Position numbers and translations under genes: made by a program. From positions 33,971 through 97,970 of the forward strand of contig JAFRMK010000002.1 in assembly GCA_017430725.1 (NCBI GenBank): a DNA stretch of 64,000 nucleotides, written 5' to 3'. The notes below the pieces were generated by a model. The model searched no databases and had not been told where the DNA came from. It saw nothing but the letters and a program-made list of their open reading frames with translations. This stretch comes from Candidatus Saccharimonadota bacterium. Lineage in GTDB: Bacteria > Patescibacteriota > Saccharimonadia > Saccharimonadales > Saccharimonadaceae. Shown here piece by piece: positions 46,887 to 55,269 of this stretch (its first letter is position 1; the number at the start of each line of letters is the position of its first letter).

Positions 46887-47216
46887 CTATTTCTCGTGGT
46901 AAATATTACGCTTTACGAGGCGGAGATACGACTTGGTGGCGGCGGCAAAGTTCTTTAGCTCTTCACCGGTGACCTTCGTGTATGGACCGGTATCGATGCG
47001 CTTGAATACCCCATTTTTGCGCACCTCATAGCGAATCGTCTGACCATTTTCGTACCAGAGCCAAACATTTTCTTTCAAACAGAAAAACTCACGACTGCGC
47101 CCAGCCGGAACGGCGCCAAAAAGCGTTCGGCCAAGCGCCGACTCTGCGTTGATTAGGTCGCGCTCGACTGATTTGCGGCGATCTAATAGATTTTTGCCAA
47201 GATGGAATTTCGGCAT
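46887..47216 (-). CDS. Small conserved-looking protein, unknown function (109 aa)
   Basis: No family is named. The basic, soluble protein contains the segment SREFFCLKENVWLWYEN, then YEVRKNGVFKRIDTGPYTKVTGEELKNF, which looks like a compact beta-sheet plus helix. Its start (GAGG seven bases upstream) lies inside the 61-residue gene upstream, which it overlaps by 34 nt. The cysteine desulfurase gene follows 2 nt downstream. It therefore belongs to the tatD to mnmA transcript. Confidence 0.65.
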   Translation of the reverse strand: MPKFHLGKNLLDRRKSVERDLINAESALGRTLFGAVPAGRSREFFCLKENVWLWYENGQTIRYEVRKNGVFKRIDTGPYTKVTGEELKNFAAATKSYLRLVKRNIYHEK

Positions 47217-47368
47217 CGGATTACCTCGCTCGACACATCGCTCAGTTCTTGATAAAGCTTCTGCTCATTTATGGGTTCAGCGGATGCAGTATAGACGGCA
47301 GTTTTATCTTGCGACAGCAAAAATTCAGTGGGAATCTGGTATTCAGCAATTTGCTCGTCCTGGTCCAT
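47183..47368 (-). CDS. Small protein, unknown function (61 aa)
   Basis: The 61-residue acidic protein (start MDQDEQIAEYQIPTEFL) has no membrane segment. It is supported by a good Shine-Dalgarno (GGAGG, five bases before the ATG) and by the 34-nt overlap with the 109-residue gene, typical of translational coupling. Together the two may act as a pair. No function can be named. Confidence 0.55.
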   Translation of the reverse strand: MDQDEQIAEYQIPTEFLLSQDKTAVYTASAEPINEQKLYQELSDVSSEVIRCRNSILAKIY

Positions 47369-47379
47369 ACTTGCCTCCG

Positions 47380-48129
47380 TTAAATATTAAACAGTTTTTC
47401 GGCGTTGGTGCTCGTAATGCGCGCAACGTCCGCTACATCGACACCATAAAATGATGCAGCCCATTCGGCGATGTTTTTCACATAGCCTGGTCTATTAATT
47501 TTACCACGAAATGGCTTTGGTGTCAAGAAGGGGGCGTCGGTTTCAAAGATACAGCGCTCGAGCGGCGGATGCGGAATATTGGCGAAGGTCGCTAGGCCGT
47601 TCACGCCAAAATAGAGGCCGCGGCGCAGACCTGCCGCCATACTCTCCTCTGAATCAGAAAAGGAGTGCAGAACACTGGTCGGCAAGTGGAAATTGTCGAA
47701 AATTGACCAAAAATCGTCGTAGGCGTCTCGCACGTGGAAGCTGACTGGCAATTTATGGTCCTGGGCGAGCTGCAGCATTTGCTCGAGCAGGTGGGCTTGC
47801 GCTCCCCTGTCGAAGCCAGCAAAGTGATAGTCGAGACCAATTTCGCCAATGGCGACGAGCTTCTGATCGACAAACAAGGGCTTGGCCTGGCTTAGGTCAC
47901 GCTCAAGCTGCGTACGATTGCCGTCATATTCGTTGGGGTGATAGCCGTAGGTCCACCACACTTCAGCGTACTCCGCCGCAAAAGCTTGCGCGTGCGTCGA
48001 ATCGGCCGGTGTCGTACCGATAACGATGCACTTGTCGACGCCGTTGGCATGAGCGTGCGCCAAGGTTTCGTCCGCTGGCAGCTCGAACATATCGCGGCCA
48101 TGGATATGGCAGTGCGTATCAATCAGCAT
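47380..48129 (-). CDS. TatD-family metal-dependent hydrolase/nuclease
   Basis: TatD proteins are TIM-barrel metal-dependent nucleases. The 249-residue protein has the N-terminal metal site LIDTHCHIHGRDMF, YGYHPNEYD, the glutamate in VAIGEIGLDYHFA, SFHVRDAYDDFW and the C-terminal FETDAPFLTPKPFRGKINRPGYV. Length is typical (about 260). In CHIH the usual HxH is kept. It starts 2 nt before the DUF4868 stop on the same strand, so they are likely co-transcribed. Confidence 0.92.
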   Translation of the reverse strand: MLIDTHCHIHGRDMFELPADETLAHAHANGVDKCIVIGTTPADSTHAQAFAAEYAEVWWTYGYHPNEYDGNRTQLERDLSQAKPLFVDQKLVAIGEIGLDYHFAGFDRGAQAHLLEQMLQLAQDHKLPVSFHVRDAYDDFWSIFDNFHLPTSVLHSFSDSEESMAAGLRRGLYFGVNGLATFANIPHPPLERCIFETDAPFLTPKPFRGKINRPGYVKNIAEWAASFYGVDVADVARITSTNAEKLFNI

Positions 48130-48130
48130 G

Positions 48131-49132
48131 CTAGCCCTCTATGCCACGCGGGGGTTCGCCTTCTGGCTCGTCTAGCAGTTTTTTGCTCTTAATTTCGTAG
48201 CGGCGCCCGTTGACCGGCGAGATGAAGTAATCTTCGCTGAGCAAATTGACGAACATGCCCAAATCGCGGTCGTCCATAATGATAATCTTGCCCTGGTCGT
48301 CGGTCATCAATTCAAGTTGCATTTTGTCGGCATAATCGAGCAGCTCGGCCTGTTTCATCTCGCCAATTTCGACCGCCTGCAATTTCTTGACCAGTGGCTT
48401 CTTTTCTTCGAGTAACGCGTTCAGCGTCAAACCTTCGGGAAAACTCAGACTATAAGCTTCTTCGAGCTCTTTGGCTTTTTGCTCGGAAATCAGCTGATGC
48501 TTGTAGTCGTATTGGAATAACTTTTCGAATTTAGCTTGATTATAGATGATAATATTGCCGTCGGTGATGACACATTCGTTGCCGTCGGGCACTTTGATGG
48601 CTACGTCGGCAGCAAGTGGCTCAAAACTTTCGCCGTTCAACTCCCAGCTGTGTTTACCCTTCAAGGCTGAAGACGCCGCCAGATTCTTTGCGACATAAAA
48701 ACTCTTCTGACCATCTTCGCCAGGATACGTAAACTTGGCGATGATGCCCTTGATTTTCTTGAACTCGAACTCATTGTCGGTGAAATAGGAAATATCTTTG
48801 TACTCGTGTTCAATCAGGTGCAATAGCGTTTCAGCGCGACCGACTTTTTCCAGCGCGATGCGATAGATAACTTTGTCTTCGCCATCGGTCAGCTCATAGT
48901 CGCGACATTCCAGGCCCTTATCGGCCTCTTTGATGATATATTCGACCGCCTCCAACATGAACATTGAGCGCACGGTTTGAGTGAGAACTTCCGAATAGCG
49001 CACCTTGAATGGAGTGTAGTTTTTATTGAACAGAAATAGCTCAACTGATACGTTGTTTTTGATTTCGTCGATGGAGTTCGCCCACTGAAATACATCGAAA
49101 GTTGTTTTTGCGTCTGCTGACTGCCCTTCCAT
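48131..49132 (-). CDS. DUF4868 protein, similar to KwaB of the Kiwa defence system
   Basis: The 333-residue soluble protein has the features I know from DUF4868: an N-terminal mixed domain (SVELFLFNKNYTPFKVR), a middle stretch NIIIYNQAKFEKLFQYDYKHQ, and the conserved end GKIIIMDDRDLGMFVNLLSEDYFISPVNGRRYEIKSKKL. DUF4868 is the family of KwaB, the partner of the membrane protein KwaA in Kiwa anti-phage defence. No KwaA-like gene is next to it; neighbours are ctpA and tatD. The ATG at 49132 has GGAGG four bases upstream, so the extra 10 codons are rejected. Family assignment is from motif memory. Confidence 0.68.
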   Translation of the reverse strand: MEGQSADAKTTFDVFQWANSIDEIKNNVSVELFLFNKNYTPFKVRYSEVLTQTVRSMFMLEAVEYIIKEADKGLECRDYELTDGEDKVIYRIALEKVGRAETLLHLIEHEYKDISYFTDNEFEFKKIKGIIAKFTYPGEDGQKSFYVAKNLAASSALKGKHSWELNGESFEPLAADVAIKVPDGNECVITDGNIIIYNQAKFEKLFQYDYKHQLISEQKAKELEEAYSLSFPEGLTLNALLEEKKPLVKKLQAVEIGEMKQAELLDYADKMQLELMTDDQGKIIIMDDRDLGMFVNLLSEDYFISPVNGRRYEIKSKKLLDEPEGEPPRGIEG

Positions 49133-49167
49133 TTGCCTCCTTATTCCTGATAAGTATACCACAGGGA

Positions 49168-50397
49168 CTACTTGAGGGCGTAGTCGAGCTGTGGGTCTTC
49201 GTTATGGTTGATTTGGTCGAAACTGCGCTCAACGACCTTGTCCGGCGTGATGCCTTCGCCACTGATATTCTTGCCCTTTGGCGTATACCATTTGGCAACC
49301 GTGACGCGCAGCAGTTCGCCATCCGATAAATCGTGTAGTGCCTGCACGCTGCCTTTGCCGAAGCTTTGTTCGCCCACGATGGTTGCGAGGCCATAGTCCT
49401 GAAGTGCGCCGGCAACGATTTCGGACGCTGAAGCACTGGTGCCGTTGATGAGGACGGTGGTTTTCTTGCCTTTGAGAATTGCCTGGCCGGATTTCGCGTT
49501 GGTTTTTTCGTTGTAGATGCCGGAACTCGAGCGCTGGTCGACGACCAGCTCGCCGTCAATCCAGAGCGACGAAACCTCTTGGGCGGCGCTCACATAGCCA
49601 CCGCCATTGCCGCGTAGGTCGATAACAAATTTCTCATAGCCCTGGTCGAGCGCAGATTGAGCAAGCTGACGCACCAGGCTGCCAGTGTCTTGGTCGAAAC
49701 GGGTCAAGGTGATAACGGCGCTACCTTTTTTGTAATTGACGTATGCGCTGACGTTATTGATGGTTTCTCGTACCAGCTCAAAACTCTTTTCTTTTCCGTC
49801 GCGCAGAACGGTGAGCTTGACTTTGGTGCCGGCCTCGCCACGCAGGCGCTTGGCGACTTCTTCAACGTTCAGGCTGCTGATGTCTTCGTCATCGGCTTTA
49901 TAGATGACATCGCCGGCCAGCACACCGGCCCGTTGCGCCGGATTGTCGTCGGTAGTGCGTACTACTGTGACAAAGCCGTCGCGCACGGCGATTTCAACGC
50001 CAATGCCGGCACCGACATCGCCGCTGAGGTCTTTTTCGAATTCTTCCGCCTCTTTGGCGGTCATATAGTAGGTGTAGGTGTCGCCAGCGGCATTAACCAG
50101 ACCACGCTTGGCTTCTTGGATGACCTTTTCACGGTCGAGGTCGCCGTCAAAGGAAGCCGACAGCTCGTCATAGACTTCATTAAGCTCGCTATTGAAGTCG
50201 ATTTGAGCCGAAGCGGTTTTTGTTTTGCTGAAGTAGGCGGTCAAATCTTCATAATGCATGCCGACGACGATGCCGGCCGCGAGCGCGATAAAACAGGCCA
50301 CGACGGTCGTGGCGAGCCCGACTTTGGCATTGCTGGGTTTGCTCGCGTAGTACAAATCGCGCGTACTGGGACGGATATTTGAAGTATTTTTAGACAT
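49168..50397 (-). CDS. ctpA: S41 carboxyl-terminal processing protease
   Basis: CtpA-type proteases trim exported proteins outside the membrane. The 409-residue protein has one N-terminal membrane anchor (residues 28-46), a PDZ domain (GAGIGVEIAVRDGFVTVVRT ... GDVIYKADDEDI) and the S41 core, with the catalytic Ser in NGTSASASEIVAGAL (near residue 322) and Lys in SFGKGSVQAL (near 348). The ATG follows TACAAT by 6 nt (leaderless). It lies just downstream of the PcsB-like hydrolase gene, a possible substrate. Confidence 0.95.
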   Translation of the reverse strand: MSKNTSNIRPSTRDLYYASKPSNAKVGLATTVVACFIALAAGIVVGMHYEDLTAYFSKTKTASAQIDFNSELNEVYDELSASFDGDLDREKVIQEAKRGLVNAAGDTYTYYMTAKEAEEFEKDLSGDVGAGIGVEIAVRDGFVTVVRTTDDNPAQRAGVLAGDVIYKADDEDISSLNVEEVAKRLRGEAGTKVKLTVLRDGKEKSFELVRETINNVSAYVNYKKGSAVITLTRFDQDTGSLVRQLAQSALDQGYEKFVIDLRGNGGGYVSAAQEVSSLWIDGELVVDQRSSSGIYNEKTNAKSGQAILKGKKTTVLINGTSASASEIVAGALQDYGLATIVGEQSFGKGSVQALHDLSDGELLRVTVAKWYTPKGKNISGEGITPDKVVERSFDQINHNEDPQLDYALK

Positions 50398-50429
50398 AAA
50401 AATATTGTATCACGTTCAACTGAGCAACA

Positions 50430-51575
50430 TTAGCGGAAATAGATGTATTGATACATGCCTTGGTCAACCCACTGTTCGGAGTATTGGCCGGCGACATAGC
50501 CGGTTGCGGCGTTGCGGGCATTGTATTGTGAGATGTAGACACGATTGCCGCTGACGGCCTCAACCCAAACGGCGTGCCCCCAACGACCAGCCATCGAGAT
50601 TCCTACGGCGCCAGGCTTAGGCGTGTTGCTGACGGTATAACCGGCCTGTCTGGCATTCGCAATCCACTGATTTGCATTGCCGCGCCCCGCCCAGTTTGGC
50701 ATGTAACCATAGGCGTTATAGACACGCCAGGCAGTATAGCTGACACATTCGCAAATATACATGCCCCAGCGGTCAGCAAAAGCATCCTTTTGTTGTGGAC
50801 AGTAGCCACTGTACGGATAGCCACCCTTGCTGGGATCTCCAGCGGTAATGCCGCTGGCGTTATAGCGTGAGTAGAGATCTTGCAGGATTTTCTGCTGCTC
50901 TTCTTCGAGCGCGGATTTTTGACTATTGGTTTCACGCTTCAGGGCCTGATAGCTGGCTTCGCTCAGTTTGGTCTGGGCAAGCAGGTTGGCCTGTTCGACT
51001 TCTTTAGCGGCCAGTTGATTCTTTTGGTTGTCGAGGTCTTCGAGAATCAGCTCGGCGTCATGACGCTTCACTTCAAGCTCGGCCTTGAGATTACGGTTTT
51101 CTTCGACGATGCCCGACAAGGTGTCGGATATTCCGCCCAAGTTGACTTCAGTGTCGACAAAAGAAGCAAAATTCTCGGATGAAGCGAGCCGCTCCACGGT
51201 CGATACACGCGAATTGAAGTAATACTGCTCGATGATGAGACCAATCGTCGTGGAATTTTTTTCGATGCGCGTTGAAACGGTATCGATGTCGGCAACAATC
51301 TGCTCGTGTTCGGCTTCTTTCAGCTCGATCTGGGTGCGCAAATTGGCTTGCTCGTTTTGGAGCATGGCGATGGCATTGGAAATGTTGTCGGCCTGCTTCG
51401 ACAGTTCGGCGGCTTTTTGTTCATAATTAGCAATTTCGCCGCGCAAGGCAGAAATTTTCGCGTTGATTTTGTTGAGATCTTCCTGCGTGTAGGCGGAAAC
51501 CGGAAGCGTGACGCTGCTCGCCAACAGGACGGCCGCAACCAAGATGAGTGTTTTTGTTTTGTGCCAATTAGCCAT
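50430..51575 (-). CDS. PcsB/CwlO-like secreted hydrolase with coiled coil and CHAP domain
   Basis: The 381-residue protein has a signal peptide (residues 8-28, cleavage near VSAYTQ), a long coiled coil (about residues 30-235) and a C-terminal CHAP domain with the catalytic Cys in YICECVSYTAW and His in GRWGHAVWVE. This is the plan of PcsB, whose hydrolase activity is switched on at the septum by FtsEX. The ftsX and ftsE genes lie directly upstream in the same direction. TATATT lies 6 nt before the ATG, so it can also be made from its own leaderless promoter. Confidence 0.9.
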   Translation of the reverse strand: MANWHKTKTLILVAAVLLASSVTLPVSAYTQEDLNKINAKISALRGEIANYEQKAAELSKQADNISNAIAMLQNEQANLRTQIELKEAEHEQIVADIDTVSTRIEKNSTTIGLIIEQYYFNSRVSTVERLASSENFASFVDTEVNLGGISDTLSGIVEENRNLKAELEVKRHDAELILEDLDNQKNQLAAKEVEQANLLAQTKLSEASYQALKRETNSQKSALEEEQQKILQDLYSRYNASGITAGDPSKGGYPYSGYCPQQKDAFADRWGMYICECVSYTAWRVYNAYGYMPNWAGRGNANQWIANARQAGYTVSNTPKPGAVGISMAGRWGHAVWVEAVSGNRVYISQYNARNAATGYVAGQYSEQWVDQGMYQYIYFR

Positions 51576-51623
51576 GTTGATAATATAACATAAGCATGAA
51601 CTCGCCGCAAGCCAAGTGGTCGC

Positions 51624-52646
51624 TTACATCTTCAGGTACTTGCGAGTGGCCAGCAGCGCTGAAATAACGCCGAGGATAATGCCACCCAACAGGAAGGCGG
51701 CGGCAACAAGGAACCAATACTGCGTCATTAGATCAAAGGTCGGCGTGATGACGGTTTCGAGTCGACTCTTCAGGCCATAAGTTACGCCATAGGTCGCGGC
51801 GATAGCAATAGCAGCCGAGGCTACACCATACAAACCAGCTTCAACGACGAACGGGCCGGTAATGAACCAACGACTGGCGCCAACCAACTTCATCATGTAG
51901 ATTTCTTCTTTGCGGCTGAAAATTGCCATGCGAATGGTATTGAACACAATCAGGATTGCGATGACGGCGAACACGCCGGCCGCGATAAGCCCGGCCAGCT
52001 GAATACGGTTCATCACATGCGCAATCTGGTCAATAGCGTCGCGGTTTTTGTTGGCATAGCTAGGCGGCTGCGCATCGAGCATATTTTGCATGGACGCATC
52101 GTTTTCGACGAAATTTTCTAGCTCACTAGTGTCGCTCAGGTCAACCAGTTTGATGTTCAGCGTCCAAGGCAAGGCGTTCGGCGCTTCTTTGAGTTCTTTT
52201 ATCATGGCCTCGTCGGTGATATTGCTGCTAGCAATCAGATCTTCGATGGTCTTGCGATTCGCCTCTTCAGGCGTGATGGTATTAACGGCAGTAACCGATT
52301 CCAGGTCAGTCATTTTGCTGACAATTTCGCCAATTTTTTCTTTGCTGGCGCTCTGCTTGATGTAGACGGAAATATCGACCCTCGATTCGATTTCGGCGAT
52401 TGCGGTCTTCATGGCGCTGGTGGCGATGACGGTAGCGCCGATAATAATCAGCGTAATGGCCATGATGGCAATTGCCGCGATACTCAACCAGGTGTTGCGT
52501 ACGAAGCTTTTTGAGCCATATTTCAAGACGCGCCCGGTCGTGCGCACACGGTGCTTGCGCGACTTCGTAATGCGATGAAGTCGCTCCTTGCTGACCTCGC
52601 GCGTACTCTTGTTGTTTATCTTGATATCGGCTTTCTTACTTGACAT
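51624..52646 (-). CDS. ftsX: Cell division protein FtsX
   Basis: FtsX is the membrane part of the FtsEX complex. The 340-residue protein has a basic N-terminal tail of about 45 residues, four membrane segments (near residues 55-78, 203-228, 255-280 and 305-328) and a large outside loop between the first two (ESRVDISVYIKQSASKEKI ... TPEEANRKTIEDL). This loop would contact the coiled coil of the PcsB-like protein encoded next. The N-terminal tail is longer than in most FtsX. Confidence 0.93.
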   Translation of the reverse strand: MSSKKADIKINNKSTREVSKERLHRITKSRKHRVRTTGRVLKYGSKSFVRNTWLSIAAIAIMAITLIIIGATVIATSAMKTAIAEIESRVDISVYIKQSASKEKIGEIVSKMTDLESVTAVNTITPEEANRKTIEDLIASSNITDEAMIKELKEAPNALPWTLNIKLVDLSDTSELENFVENDASMQNMLDAQPPSYANKNRDAIDQIAHVMNRIQLAGLIAAGVFAVIAILIVFNTIRMAIFSRKEEIYMMKLVGASRWFITGPFVVEAGLYGVASAAIAIAATYGVTYGLKSRLETVITPTFDLMTQYWFLVAAAFLLGGIILGVISALLATRKYLKM

Positions 52647-52672
52647 ATTTACTTCTTTGTGCTATAATTACC

Positions 52673-53488
52673 TTATTGAATGATTCTTCGTTTTGGCGCC
52701 GATCGGGCGGTTTTTTGTGTGATGCCAGAAGTGGATGCTTTTTTCGAGTCCGGCGCTGCTTGCTTGGCCAGTGGGCGCTTAGCGATATTAGCGCGTTCGG
52801 CGTCTAGGTAATAATGGCCGTTGCTCTTCTGGTCGCCAATAATCTTGCCGTCACTGATAGTAATAACACGACGCCGCATTTGATTGACGATGTTCGAATC
52901 ATGCGTTGTCACAAGAATCGTTGTGCCAAAATTGTTGATTTCTTCAAGCAAACGCATAATGCCTTCGGAAATTTTGGGATCAAGGTTGCCGGTCGGCTCG
53001 TCGGCGATGAGAATCTTGGGCTGGCGCGCCATTGAGCGTGCAATAGCGACGCGCTGGCGTTGTCCGCCAGACAGACTGTCGGGGAACTTATCGCCTTTGT
53101 CGGCCAGGCCAACTAGCTCAAGGACTTTTGGCACGGTGCGGCGAATTTCGGAATTCGAAACGCCAACAATCTCGAGCGGGAAGGCAACATTTTCATAGAC
53201 CGTGCGATTGGGGAGCAGCTTGAGGTCCTGGAATACTACACCCAGGCGACGGCGCAGATGCGGAATGTGACGTTTTTTAAGATAGTCGTAATCTATCCCG
53301 CCGACCATAATCTTGCCAGAGTTAGGCTTCTCTTCGCGAGTCAACATTTTAATTAGCGAAGATTTTCCGGCACCGGAGGCGCCAACCAGAAAGACGAATT
53401 CTTTCGGTTGAATATGGACGGTGATATTGTCGAGCACAGGCTTTGTCTCGTGCGGATAATATTTCGTCACATTATCAAGCAATATCAT
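52673..53488 (-). CDS. ftsE: Cell division ATP-binding protein FtsE
   Basis: FtsE is the ABC ATPase of FtsEX. It shows Walker A GASGAGKSS, Q loop FQDLKLLPNRTVYENV, signature LSGGQRQRV and Walker B ILIADEPTGNLDP. The ABC part is about 220 residues; a further 50 or so C-terminal residues (KRPLAKQAAPDSKKAS) are basic and disordered, an extension not seen in classic FtsE. ATG 53488 follows TAAAAT by 6 nt (leaderless), so the TTG two codons upstream is rejected. It lies 26 nt before ftsX. Confidence 0.95.
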   Translation of the reverse strand: MILLDNVTKYYPHETKPVLDNITVHIQPKEFVFLVGASGAGKSSLIKMLTREEKPNSGKIMVGGIDYDYLKKRHIPHLRRRLGVVFQDLKLLPNRTVYENVAFPLEIVGVSNSEIRRTVPKVLELVGLADKGDKFPDSLSGGQRQRVAIARSMARQPKILIADEPTGNLDPKISEGIMRLLEEINNFGTTILVTTHDSNIVNQMRRRVITISDGKIIGDQKSNGHYYLDAERANIAKRPLAKQAAPDSKKASTSGITQKTARSAPKRRIIQ

Positions 53489-53512
53489 AAGCAAATTTTA
53501 ACATAAGCAAAA

Positions 53513-54583
53513 CTATTTGTCTAAATAGGCGTAAATGAAGGGGTCGATGTCGCCGTCAAGTACCTTCTCGGCGTCTTTTTCCTGGTGGCCGCTGCGCAAA
53601 TCCTTGACCAATTTATAGGGATGAAGCACGTAGTTGCGAATCTGAGCGCCCCAACTAGCCGATTCGCCGGCACGCAATTCACTGAGCGATGCGGCGTGTT
53701 GTTCTTCCAGCATCGCTTCGAGGCGCGCGCGAAGCACCTTGAGCGCACGCTCCTTGTTTTGTTGCTGGCTCCGTTCGGTCTGGATCGTGACGGACAGATT
53801 AGTCGGAATGTGAGTAACTCGTACGGCAGAATCGGTCGTGTTGACGGACTGCCCACCATGCCCGCCCGCGTGAAAAGTGTCAATGCGCAAATCCTTGGGG
53901 TCGATGGCGAGCTCATCGGCCTCGACCATTGGCAATACTTCGACTTGCGCGAACGAAGTCTGGCGCAAGTGGTCGGCGTTAAATGGGCTCAGCCGAACCA
54001 AACGATGCACGCCGTGTTCTGACTTCAGCTTGCCAAAAAGATGATTACCACCCGTAAATTCCACGATTGCCGTCTTCAGGCCGGCCTCCTCGCCGGGGAC
54101 GATATGCACGATGTCGGTAGCGATGCCGTGGTCATCTGCCCAGTGCAGATACATGCGCACCAACATCTGCGCCCAATCCATCGCGTCGGTGCCGCCCGCC
54201 CCGGCAGTAACCCGCATTATCACGTTATTGGCGTCGAATTTGCCGGTAAAACGCTGGTTGCGGACAAGTCCGGCGAGCCGATGTTCCATACTGGCGAGCT
54301 GTTCGCTCAGTTCGGGCGCCAACGAATCGTCGTAAATTTTCAGCAATTCGTCCATGTCATCGGCCTGGGTGCGCAGGATACGCCACTCATCCAACTCGTC
54401 TCGCAATTGTTTGCTTTGAGACGCCAATGCCCTGGCGTGCTCGACGTCGCGCCAAACTTCGGGCGACGCCAGCTGTTCGTCAATTTCCGCATATTGCGTG
54501 ATTTTTTCGTCAACTCGTTGCTTCTGCCAATTCTCCGCCAGTTGCTCGCGCAGCTGCTCCAGTCGCTTCTGTAAATCAAACAT
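53513..54583 (-). CDS. prfB: Peptide chain release factor 2
   Basis: RF2 ends translation at UAA and UGA. The 356-residue protein has the SPF tripeptide in LVRLSPFNADH (near residue 198), which reads UGA and UAA, and the GGQ motif in AGGHGGQSVN, which triggers peptide release. It is one continuous frame: the regulatory +1 frameshift near codon 25 found in many bacteria is absent, so RF2 level is not autoregulated that way. Its presence supports UGA as a stop here. TACAAT lies 6 nt before the ATG (leaderless). Confidence 0.97.
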   Translation of the reverse strand: MFDLQKRLEQLREQLAENWQKQRVDEKITQYAEIDEQLASPEVWRDVEHARALASQSKQLRDELDEWRILRTQADDMDELLKIYDDSLAPELSEQLASMEHRLAGLVRNQRFTGKFDANNVIMRVTAGAGGTDAMDWAQMLVRMYLHWADDHGIATDIVHIVPGEEAGLKTAIVEFTGGNHLFGKLKSEHGVHRLVRLSPFNADHLRQTSFAQVEVLPMVEADELAIDPKDLRIDTFHAGGHGGQSVNTTDSAVRVTHIPTNLSVTIQTERSQQQNKERALKVLRARLEAMLEEQHAASLSELRAGESASWGAQIRNYVLHPYKLVKDLRSGHQEKDAEKVLDGDIDPFIYAYLDK

Positions 54584-54602
54584 AGTCCTATTGTATCAAA
54601 AG

Positions 54603-55253
54603 CTAATCGGGTAAATTAAAAAGTTTAACCTGAGCGATGTCGTAGTCGGCAATCTTGGTGCGACGCAGGGCGGTCGTATAGGCGCCACAGCCAAGCGATT
54701 TGCCTATGTCTTCAACCAGGCTGCGGATATAAGTGCCACTACTTACATGAGCCCGAAAGCTTAGATAAGGCGGCCGATAATCAAGTAGCTCCAATGTAAA
54801 AACTTCGACAGTTCGGCTGGGCATTTCCGGCTCTTTGCCGGCCCGCGCGAGGCGATAGGCGCGCTGACCATTAATCTTGATGGCAGAAAAAATTGGCGGC
54901 CGTTGAGAAATCTTGCCAACAAACTGTCGCAAGCAGAGCTCGATTTGGGCTTTTGAATAGTTGACTTCTGGCGTGACAACGGTTATTTCACCCTCGGGGT
55001 CGCCGGTACTAGAAGTCGCTCCTAGCTGCATTGTCGCTTCATAGACTTTGTCGAGCTTCGAAAAGGCCATTGCCTGCTTAGTCGCCTTGTCGGCCAGCAA
55101 AATCAATAGACCACTCGCAAACGGGTCGAGGGTGCCGGTGTGGCCGACTTTGACCTTTTTGCCGGCCCGTTCGGACAAGATGCGCCGGACGCGCGCCACG
55201 GCACCAAAACTCGTCATGCCGGCCGGCTTGTCGACAAAAATGATTTCTTCCAT
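54603..55253 (-). CDS. truB: tRNA pseudouridine-55 synthase TruB
   Basis: TruB makes pseudouridine 55 in the T loop of tRNAs. The 216-residue protein has the N-terminal VDKPAGMTSFGAVARVRR, the catalytic Asp in GHTGTLDPFASGLL, and SFRAHVSSGTYIRSLVEDIG. It lacks the C-terminal PUA domain of longer forms (about 300 residues). TATAAT lies exactly 6 nt before the ATG (leaderless). Confidence 0.96.
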   Translation of the reverse strand: MEEIIFVDKPAGMTSFGAVARVRRILSERAGKKVKVGHTGTLDPFASGLLILLADKATKQAMAFSKLDKVYEATMQLGATSSTGDPEGEITVVTPEVNYSKAQIELCLRQFVGKISQRPPIFSAIKINGQRAYRLARAGKEPEMPSRTVEVFTLELLDYRPPYLSFRAHVSSGTYIRSLVEDIGKSLGCGAYTTALRRTKIADYDIAQVKLFNLPD

Positions 55254-55269
55254 GTAGCTATTATACTAT

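Noticed and set aside
53513..54583. Programmed +1 frameshift in prfB
   Set aside because: The gene is one uninterrupted frame from the leaderless ATG to the stop, with no internal stop codon in the first 30 codons.
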